Shown here: in pieces, positions 56,710 to 64,000 of the stretch
How positions within the stretch are numbered: the first letter of the stretch is position 1
Layout: every line of letters starts with the position of its first letter
From: Inia geoffrensis
Lineage: Eukaryota > Chordata > Mammalia > Artiodactyla > Iniidae
Length of the DNA stretch: 64,000 nt
Reading direction: 5' to 3'
Assembly: GCA_036417435.1 (NCBI GenBank)
Contig: CM070899.1
Location: 146,644,237-146,708,236 of the forward strand
Made by a program: the position numbers and the translations under genes
The notes under the pieces: generated by a model
What the model was told of the DNA's origin: nothing
Database searches by the model: none
Seen by the model: the letters and a program-made list of their open reading frames with translations, nothing else

Positions 56710-56826
56710 TTTTTTTTTGGCCACGTCTCACTGCTTGCAGGATCTTAGTTTCTCAGCTAGGGATTGAACCCAGGCTGCAGCAGTGAAAGCCCAGAATCCT
56801 AACCACTAGGCCACCAGGGAACTCCG
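56710..56826 (-). mobile_element. CHR-1-like SINE
   Basis: 'ttggccacgtctcactgctt', 'ctaggccaccagggaactcc'. Perfect 13-bp TSD, tttccataatctt, at 56,697-56,709 and 56,827-56,839. Confidence 0.95.
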
Positions 56827-56839
56827 TTTCCATAATCTT

Positions 56840-57870
56840 AAGAAAGGTTTTAAAAAATCCAACATTTAAAAGGAAGTTTTAAATGCCATAGTAAAATTAC
56901 TAGTAGAATTACTGGACTGTTGGCAACCAATTGTAAATAAAAGAACTCTGTATTTCTAAAAGAATAGAAACTGTTGAAGCATAGTCCCTACTCTTTTAAG
57001 CACTGAGAGTTAATCTAAGATTGGTTCTTAATATTAAAAGGCACATAATGGAACTTTCAAATAAAGAAAGTCACTGATAATCATGTTCTCTGGCTTCTCC
57101 TTAATTGCCAGTCCTAATTAACTCCAGCAGTGAGATAGGGAAATGTTTAAGATTTATAGAGATGGTATGGAGTAAGGTACCCTTCTACACAAAGTGCTTT
57201 GTGAGAGATGACCTGTGGTCATTCTGTTCCACATCCACATGCATATAAGAAGCCTTAAAAATTAATATTACATCTAATTTAATTATGAACATGCAGAATT
57301 CACATTAATTCCCAAAATCACAGTCGTGTGTTGACATTATGGTTTAAATAACCAAGAAAATAATCAAATTAAACATTGGTCCATGCTCTTGACTTACTAA
57401 TCTGGCCAAACATTTTTCTGTGAGATGGATGAGTTAATTGGTCTTAACTATGATAGCAATGATTTTTAATTAGATAATGTTAAGATTTTGTGTACTATAG
57501 GTAGGAAGAATTAGTTGCATAGCGAGTTATAAGTCAGATAGGTGCATAAGCTGGTCTCCTGGTACTCTTGATACACCAAAGTGTCTCTGTTCTGTTGGGC
57601 ATTCTTAGCAGTATTTTCTCGCTGATCTTTAGCCTAGTCCTGGTTATAGAGAAAGATTTGCTGGTTAATTTAGTAGATAAATCGTCACTAGAAGTAGAAG
57701 AATTGATTTATGCTGGCTCCATAATAGTGTTGTCCCGGAACGTGTAGATTGTTATTCACCTGTGGGAGGACTTCTGTGATCCTCTTGGAAATACCCAGTT
57801 TTTTATGTAGCGTACCTGATTCTTGAACTGTTCAGATTTCATTGATGTGTCTGGCTGTTATTTTGGTTTG
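56840..57870. other. Presumed intron, no recognised element
   Basis: AT-rich and apparently single-copy. It leads into the exon-like segment at 57,875. Confidence 0.5.
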
Positions 57871-57874
57871 GTAG

Positions 57875-57961
57875 GAGCCTCTTAAGTGGAATTTTGAGAA
57901 CATCTTCTCTGCCAACCTAAATTTTCAAAGGGCCTCTCTTTTGGAAATCTTTTGGGATCAG
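57875..57961 (+). other. Exon-like open segment (candidate alternative or cryptic exon)
   Basis: 87 bp (29 codons) lie between an acceptor-like 'gtttggtag' (AG at 57,873-57,874) and a good donor, CAG|GTGAGC (57,961/57,962). One frame is open throughout (starting EPLKWNFENIFSANL and ending LLEIFWDQ); the other two contain stops. It contains no ATG. The upstream polypyrimidine tract is weak, being rich in T and G. It could be an exon of the plus-strand gene, a cryptic exon, or chance. Confidence 0.25.
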
Positions 57962-57967
57962 GTGAGC

Positions 57968-58868
57968 TTTCTTCTTTCTTTTTCTCCTCCTCTTCCCCCT
58001 CCCCTCCCCCTCTTCCCCCTCCCCTCCTCCTCCTCCCCTCCCCCTCCCCACCCTCCTCCTTCTCCCCTCCCTCTCCTCCCCACCCTCCTCCTCCTCCCCT
58101 CCCCTCCCCTCCTCCCCCTCCTCCCCTCCTCCCCCTCCTCCTCCCCTCCCCCTCTCCTCCTCCCCTCCTCCCTCCCCTCCTCCCCCTCCCCTCCTCCCCT
58201 CCTCCTTCCCCTCCCCCTCCTCTCCTCCTCCTCTCCTCCCCTCCTCCCCCTCCTCCTCTCCTCTCCCTCTCCTCTCCCTCCCCCTCCCCCCTCCTCCTCT
58301 CCTCCCCTTCCTCCTCTCCTCCCCTTCCTCCTCTCCTCCCCCTCCTCCTCTCCTCCCCCTCCTCCTCCCCTCCTCCTTCCCCTCCCCCTCCTCTCCTCCC
58401 TCTCCTCTCCCTCCCCCTCCTCCTCTCCTCCCCCTCCTCCCCTCCTTCCCCTCCTCCCCTCCCTCCCCTCCTCCCCTCCCTCCCCTCCTCCCCTCCCTCC
58501 CCTCCTCCCCTCCCTCCCCTCCTCCCCTCCCTCCCCTCCTCCCCTCCCTCCCCTCCTCCCCTCCCTCCCCTCCTCCCCTCCCTCCCCTCCTCCCCTCTTC
58601 CCCTCCTCCCCTCTTCCCCTCCCCTTCCCCCCTCCTCCTCCCCCTCCCCTCCCCTCCTCCTCCCCCTCCCCTCCCCTCCTCCCCTCCCTCCCCTCCTCCC
58701 CTCCCTCCCCTCCTCCCCTCTTCCCCTCCTCCCCTCTTCCCCTCCCCTTCCCCACTCCTCCTCCCCCTCCCCTCCCCTCGTCCTCCCCCTCCCCTCCCCT
58801 CCTCCTCCCCCTCCCCCTCCCCCTCCCCTCCCCCTCCTCCCTCCCCCTCCTCCTCCTCCCCCTCCTCT
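57968..58868. repeat. Polypyrimidine (CCT/CCCCT)n tract, about 0.9 kb, with a 17-bp minisatellite
   Basis: Almost pure C/T on the plus strand for about 900 bp. At 58,448-58,583 eight perfect tandem copies of cccctcctcccctccct occur, followed by a decayed ninth. Elsewhere CCCCTCCTCCT-type units vary. The purine strand has closely spaced G3-G4 runs and could form G-quadruplexes, and the mirror-like pyrimidine strand could form H-DNA triplexes. The open frames of more than 300 codons on both strands are artefacts of the composition. Confidence 0.95.
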
Positions 58869-58869
58869 T

Positions 58870-59375
58870 TTTCCTCTTACAATCACATTGCTTGGACTTG
58901 AATCTTAAAAGTGTGCCATCGTGCTTTCTCACTGTTTCCTCCCACTGGTAACTTAAGCTATAATTTGTTTATCAAAGAAGCTAGTCATTTTAATTCTAGC
59001 ATTTTCTTGACAAACTGCCCTTTTGGAGATGGAAAGGGGAGTAATAACATTGAGCAGAGCAGGCAAGGACTGGGATCTTGGCCTCTAACATTTCAGAGGG
59101 TTCTCCCTTTGAGTCTTGTGACTTTTTCTTTCCTGGCCTATGGATTTGGGCATTAACATAATAGGTCTGGTAATGTACCAGTGCTAGGAGTTAAATGTTT
59201 CACTGCAGTTGTCTTGGGACACGTGACAAGATTAATGGGGAACAAAGTAATAAGAGAATGTGTAATGTGAGAGTAATATAAGAATAGTAAGAAAGTAAGG
59301 AGTCAGATATAAAATCGGAGAATTGAAACTCACTGACTGTGATAAAGATGCTAAGGGTAAATGTTGATGCAGAGC
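58870..59375. other. Presumed intron, no recognised element
   Basis: Apparently single-copy. Confidence 0.5.
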
Positions 59376-59379
59376 ATTC

Positions 59380-59500
59380 TGTAGCTGAGAAAAACTTGAT
59401 GGTTAGTGGATAGACGCTGGCTTCCGATTCAGTAGATTTGGGTTCTGGACTTAGTTTGCTGCAGACAACCTTGGGCAGGTCACTTAGACACACCCCTCCC
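59380..59500 (+). mobile_element. MIR SINE (sense, partial)
   Basis: 'gatttgggttctggacttag', 'cttgggcaggtcacttagac'. Confidence 0.7.
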
Positions 59501-60100
59501 GCCGCCAGTTTCTGCCATTAAAAGTGAAATGCATTCATTTTTGTTTTTCAGTTTAGTTCCTCCCCCCCCCCGCCCCGCCCCACCCCAAATGGTATTCTCA
59601 AGCCCTGGGGATTTCTTAGAGTTATATCAGGGGGCCAAGTGGGGTTGGGCAGGGCATGAGGAAGAGACCAAATTGTCCCCCATAGAGTAACTCTACTTTT
59701 TAAAATTTTATGTTTCTGGGTTTCCTGTAGTATTTACTTTGAAGAAAGTCACATTGCCAAGAATCAGTTTGGAAACATCTAGACTGAAACATCTTGAAAG
59801 TGCTTTTGGATGCTAAGATGTGGAGCTTATGAATACTCTTCCATAGTCTTTGTTCTTCGTGTAATTCTTTCAGAGTTAGGGAAATATTGGCTCAGTTGCA
59901 GAGTAACTGTGCAGCACAATGGATAATTGTGGTGTTTGACTATTTGGCTGTGCTCTGATGTCCACTGCACATGAGCTATTTCCCAATGCACAGTTAGAAA
60001 TCAAAGTACTTTCTGCCTCTCATAACTTGGATAATCCTAATAAAAGGGTAAAGAAAATCATATTCCATGCTTATCAGAATATATTTATACTACCTGCCAC
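59500..60100. other. Presumed intron with a C-rich patch at 59,561-59,588
   Basis: Only a short C-rich low-complexity run is notable. Confidence 0.5.
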
Positions 60101-60109
60101 TTTTTTGAG

Positions 60110-60330
60110 CAGCTGCCTTGTAGCATTTTATATAAGTTGTCTCATTTAACCCTCGGCTGGTCTGTGAAGTTGCTGGAGTTAACTGTGCTGTAGGTGAGGA
60201 CATTGAGGCTTACAGAGATTGTGTAGCTTGGCCAAGCTCCCACAGCCAGTAAGAGATAGAGCTGGGGTTTGAAACTAGGATTGCAATTCTAAAATACGTG
60301 CATGCTTTATTGTTTGCTTGCCTCTCCTAA
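60110..60330 (-). mobile_element. MIR SINE (antisense)
   Basis: 'aagttgtctcatttaaccct', 'aggtgaggacattgaggctt', 'ccacagccagtaagagatag'. Confidence 0.85.
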
Positions 60331-60446
60331 ATTTACAGGAGTTTTGTAGCGTGAAGAAATTATCAATAGCACCATTACTACTCATGTTTCTCACTAATGA
60401 AATCAGGTAATATAAGTAATTGGCAGCTTTCTTTGTTTTAGGGTTT

Positions 60447-60560
60447 GTTTTTGGCCACACTACGTGGCTTGTGGGATCTCAGTTCCCTGACCTGGGATTG
60501 AACCCAGGCCACGGCAGTGAAAGCATCGAATTCTAAGCACTGGATCACTGGGGAATTCCC
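60447..60560 (-). mobile_element. CHR-1-like SINE
   Basis: 'ttggccacactacgtggctt', 'gttccctgacctgggattga', 'ggatcactggggaattccc'. No clear TSD was found. Confidence 0.9.
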
Positions 60561-61055
60561 TCATTGTTCTTAACTGCTTAAGATTATGCCAAGGACTCTC
60601 AATCATAGGGCAGAAATGGTTTGATCAGACTGAATATATATTCCTTATCTTGTAAATACAGAATAAATGAGACATTTTTCTGATTAGAGCAGGATGAAAT
60701 AGTCTATACGAAAGCTTGGAAACTATTCCTAAAAGAATAATAGATGTGAAAACAAACAAGAGTCTACAATAGATGATACAAAATTCTTTAAAGTCAGTGA
60801 ACATATACAGATTAGATTGTTTAGTAATCAGAAAGAGATTTGTGATATCCATAAAGCTATATGGGAAATGTGGTAATTTTGGTGCCTCGGGAACAAATTT
60901 ACTGTGATGTTATCTAATTGCTAAGAAACTAGGCATTTTTTTCTTCAAAATGTAATAGTTTATTACTGGACATTGTAAAGACATCACATTGTGATGGGCA
61001 TTAGTGCTGCTCACCAAGGTTTCTAGTTCTCCTTTCTTATTCTTATTAAGGATCC
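60561..61055. other. Presumed intron, no recognised element
   Basis: Apparently single-copy and AT-rich. Confidence 0.5.
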
Positions 61056-61059
61056 ATTG

Positions 61060-61380
61060 CCCAGCCTCTTTCAAGTCCACGTGGCTATGAGACTTGCTTT
61101 ATCCAATGAAATGCAAGCAGGAATGACACGCATCATGCTTGGATGGAAGTATTTAAAAGCTGATGTGAAATCCTTTCTCTCTCTTTCCCTACTGTTGGGG
61201 TCCTACCGTATGGCTAGAGCAGACTGAATGCTGAGTCCAGGCATGAAGGACAGCTGCTCTAGAGAGTTTCCTGGAACCGTGCTGATCTTTGAGTGAGCGA
61301 GAAGTAAACTTTATTGAGTTCAGCCTCTACCACCTTCTGGTTGGTTGTTTGCATAGTATAACCTAGCCTATGCTGATGTT
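61060..61380 (+). mobile_element. Possible old LTR (MaLR-like)
   Basis: 'tccaatgaaatgcaagcagg', 'gagaagtaaactttattgag' and 'gcatagtataacctagccta' resemble the end of an old LTR with its poly(A) region. Family and boundaries are uncertain. Confidence 0.45.
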
Positions 61381-61539
61381 ACTACATGTGTTGTCAATAC
61401 TCATTAGTGTAGCAGATCGCTGAGGAGCGGGACTGACCGAGAGTAGAGCAGAATTATTTTGGATGTAGATAAGCTCAATGATATTAAATACATATTAAAC
61501 AGCAGAGTTTCTCTTTAGCTATCATCCATTTTATGTTAT

Positions 61540-62060
61540 GTCAGTTTATTCTTCCAGAAGCACAGCTTTGGTCGTATCACTACCCTATTTGAAAACATTA
61601 ATAGTTCCTCAGTGCTCACAGAATAAAATCTGCGTAAGACCTGCCACATGCTTTAAAACTGTTCTCTTGCTACAGTGAACTGTACCTCCAGCATGTGCCT
61701 TTGCCCGTTCATGCAGTTGAGAAACAGCTATTGACCACTTTGTGGGCCAGTGCTGAGATTTGACTCTGGGGACTCAGAGAATGTTCCTTTCCATCTCTGC
61801 ATGTCCAAATTTGACTTAGCTTTTGATAGGAACCTTGAAAGATATTTCCTATTTAAACCCTGCATCATTCTTATGGTTCGATATAATCTCTCTTTCTGAC
61901 TTCTCAAGCGTTTTTTGTCACACCACTTTCTCTCTTATGTTGTGAATTTTTATGTTATGTCTTATTCCCTTTGCTGGGATAGAGTCACACCTTTCCCTAG
62001 CACCTAGCTCCCAGCAAAGGGTAGGGACTCTAATATTTACTGAGTGAATGGTTGTTAGAT
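61540..62060 (+). mobile_element. L2 3' region
   Basis: 'gtatcactaccctatttgaa', 'agaataaaatctgcgtaaga', 'ccctagcacctagctcccag', 'atatttactgagtgaatggt'. An ordered L2 3' end with degraded middle. Confidence 0.7.
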
Positions 62061-62179
62061 TGTGGTCCTGTTGAAATGTCAGTCAGTGATTAATTTGCTT
62101 TTGTTTGACAAATTGTGTTATCTTTTTTTAAATATAGGTACTCATTACATATGTTAGAGAAGGATTTTTATTCATATTT

Positions 62180-62466
62180 TAAAAAATTAATTAATTTATT
62201 TTTGGCCGTGTTGGGTCTTCATTTCTGTGCGAGGGCTTTCTCTAGTTGTGGTGAGCAGGGGCCAGTCTTTCATCGCGGTACGCGGGCCTCTCACTGTCGC
62301 GGCCTCTCCTGTTGCAGAGCACAGGCTCCAGACGCGCAGGCTCAGTAGTTGTGGCTCACGGGCCCAGTTGCTCCGCGGCATGTGGGATCCTCCCAGACCA
62401 GGGCTCGACCCCGTGTCCCCTGCATTGGCAGGCAGATTCTCAACCACTGCGCCACCAGGGAAGCCC
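62180..62466 (-). mobile_element. CHR-2-type SINE with mosaic structure
   Basis: The distal half starts like the long CHR-2 form ('ttggccgtgttgggtcttca', 'gtggtgagcaggggc'). At about 62,270 it switches to the short form ('cgcggtacgcgggcctctca') and ends as usual ('aaccactgcgccaccaggga'). No clear TSD was found. Confidence 0.9.
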
Positions 62467-62469
62467 TGT

Positions 62470-63045
62470 GTTAGTTCTCTTTAAAGTTCTTCTGCCTTCT
62501 TGCTTGCACTTGCTGCCTCCTGGTTATTATCTTTGTATTTGTACATTCTTAGCCACTTATGTATGGTTATGTAGTAGGACCTTATGTGGCAATGGCATTA
62601 AAAAGAAAAACATCTAGAATGCTGTATTCTAACACACTGACACCTGCTGGGTCTTCTTTACCACAGCATAAGGTCTGTTTTGTGTTTTCTTAAAGAGTTA
62701 CCATAGAGTTTTTTAATGTGACATATGGGATGAGTCTAGGGCATAAGAATGTATGCCAATTCAAACTTTGTTTTGTCTTGATGTTTTGCTGTCTCTATTG
62801 ATAATCTCCTGAAAGATGGGGGCCTTGATTCAGAGTTTCGAAATGGGTGGTTGAAAAGACGCAGATTCTTGTCTGGTTCGGCTGCTAGCTAACTTTGTTA
62901 GTTTTGGTTGTGAACTTTATGTCCACAAAACAAGTGGGCTTGACAAGAATCTATGATTCTCTTCCTGATTTTACAGAGGACCAAGTACTTTATTTGAATT
63001 CTAATCTAGTGTGGATGCAAAAATTGGAGACAGCATCCTGGTGGA
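62470..63045. other. Presumed intron, no recognised element
   Basis: Apparently single-copy. Confidence 0.5.
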
Positions 63046-63049
63046 GTTG

Positions 63050-63270
63050 GGATAGGATGAGGGAGACTTTAGATTTATTGAGTGCTTACTATATGCTGGA
63101 TGCTGTTTATTCACTTTATTCACTCTCTTGTGAGGGAATTTTTATCTCCATGTTTCAGTTAAGGAATCTGAGGCTCAAAGAACCTAGGATCCTTGTATAG
63201 GCCACACAGCTGGTAAGAGCAGGATCCAGAACATTGGTCAAAATCAGTCTCACTCCAAAGCCAAGGTTCT
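63050..63270 (-). mobile_element. MIR SINE (antisense)
   Basis: 'ttgagtgcttactatatgct', 'ttaaggaatctgaggctcaa', 'ggccacacagctggtaagag'. Confidence 0.9.
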
Positions 63271-63559
63271 TTCTGTTGTAAATTGCAGGCAGTTCTAGTT
63301 TTTCTAACAGAGTGGCCTTTGGGGCAAAATGAGGGATGGTTTGGATGTATCTTGAAGGAAGCACTGTATGTTGCATATGATACTGTTTGTAGAATAATGT
63401 TGCGACACAAAGGAGTGACTGGATGAACTTTTTTCTGGATCTTCTGTTAAACCATGTATTCTGTAATAGTGGAGTAATTCCCTTTTTGTTAGTGTGCTTT
63501 ATGTCCTGAGATAAAGGGACTTGACTGAAATCCCCACAACTTTGTGTGGTTTCGTGAGT

Positions 63560-63735
63560 GTGGGTTTAAGTCATGCTTGCTCTTAACTAGTTTTTGTGAC
63601 TTTGGGCTAGATAATGTAGCCTTTTTGAGCTGAAGTTCTCTTGTGTGTAAAATGGAGAAAGCAACACCTGCTTTATATAGCATGTTGCTGGATTTCATCT
63701 GTAATTGTAGCTGTTATTGGGAAAAGACTTTTTAA
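63560..63735 (+). mobile_element. MIR SINE (sense)
   Basis: 'tttttgtgactttgggctag', 'ttgtgtgtaaaatggagaaa'. The remaining 63,740-64,000 holds nothing recognisable. Confidence 0.75.
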
Positions 63736-64000
63736 GTACAAATCGTGGTATAGGATGTTGGAAGGTAAAAGAAAACCTACACAGCAACTGACCTTCCCAG
63801 TGTGGGCTCCTGTTGAGAAGTAAGTTAGTTATGATATTTGTGTATTCCTGTTTTAGGATACAAGCATTGTCTAGTGCTCTAATAAGTTATTTGAAAGTTT
63901 GTTTCTTTGCTACGTTTTGTAAGTACAATTAAATTTTCATAATCAACGTTTTAAAGCAGAGCATAGACACTCTGAGGGGAAAGTATATAAGCATGAAGCT

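Noticed and set aside
57882..58951. Open frames of 318-336 codons on both strands (Arg/Gly/Glu-rich or Pro/Ser/Leu-rich)
   Set aside because: They are translations of the homopyrimidine/homopurine tract, open on both strands only because C/T or A/G codons rarely make stops.
1..64000. CRISPR arrays, operons, prophage or other prokaryotic systems
   Set aside because: No regularly spaced repeats with unique spacers and no dense coding; every diagnostic repeat is mammalian.

Overview
This is a non-coding-dominated window of a mammalian nuclear genome, almost certainly from a cetacean (whale or dolphin). At least 17 tRNA-derived SINEs of the CHR-1/CHR-2 type are present. Their heads read like 'cttccctggtggcgcagtgg', they carry Pol III box B-like 'ggttcgagccc', and many have perfect target-site duplications (TSDs). 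I saw no BovB or Bov-tA, which argues against a ruminant. L1, L2, MIR, MaLR LTRs, Tigger, hAT and MER5 fossils complete a normal placental repeat landscape. No complete protein-coding gene is visible. Most long open frames are translations of SINEs, L1s, simple repeats or the CpG island.

The main functional landmark is a CpG island at about 34,930-36,070. It looks like a bidirectional promoter. A perfect NRF1-type palindrome at 35,193-35,202 lies between two divergent first-exon candidates. The plus-strand one ends at a GTGAGA donor (35,435/35,436) and looks like a 5'UTR exon. The minus-strand one is a short coding exon (35,131-35,176, 15 codons, strong Kozak context) ending at a GTGAGTAAG donor. 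I cannot name either gene. On this model 35,436-64,000 is intron 1 of the plus gene and 1-35,130 lies within or downstream along the minus gene. Insertion orientation agrees: all ten SINEs and nearly all L1 sequence to the right of the island are on the minus strand, while L1 3' ends to the left are mostly on the plus strand, so L1s run antisense to each predicted transcript.

Left part (1-34,900): ancient MIR/L2 matrix with insertions. Highlights are a 5'-inverted (twin-primed) L1 at 4,420-5,033; a four-layer nest at 6,775-8,590 (MIR, Tigger, then a CHR-2 SINE and an unidentified 0.8-kb retrocopy); a solo MaLR-type LTR with a GATAC duplication at 11,229-11,592; a retroelement-integrase-like fragment at 15,700-15,933; a complete two-LTR MaLR element with a 5-bp duplication at 22,557-25,094; a SINE carrying a 3' transduction at 26,958-27,383; and an L1 with a long TA repeat inside a MIR at 29,718-30,710.

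Right part (36,070-64,000): a 6-kb nested L1 block (40,625-46,690) containing a 3.1-kb L1 copy that ends at a premature poly(A) site inside ORF2; two SINEs stacked in one target site (55,935-56,447); and a 0.9-kb polypyrimidine tract (57,968-58,868) with an internal 17-bp minisatellite, starting a few bases downstream of an exon-like 87-bp open segment (57,875-57,961). I found no CRISPR array, operon or other previously undescribed gene system. The novel content here is insertion history and possibly the promoter and exon candidates.
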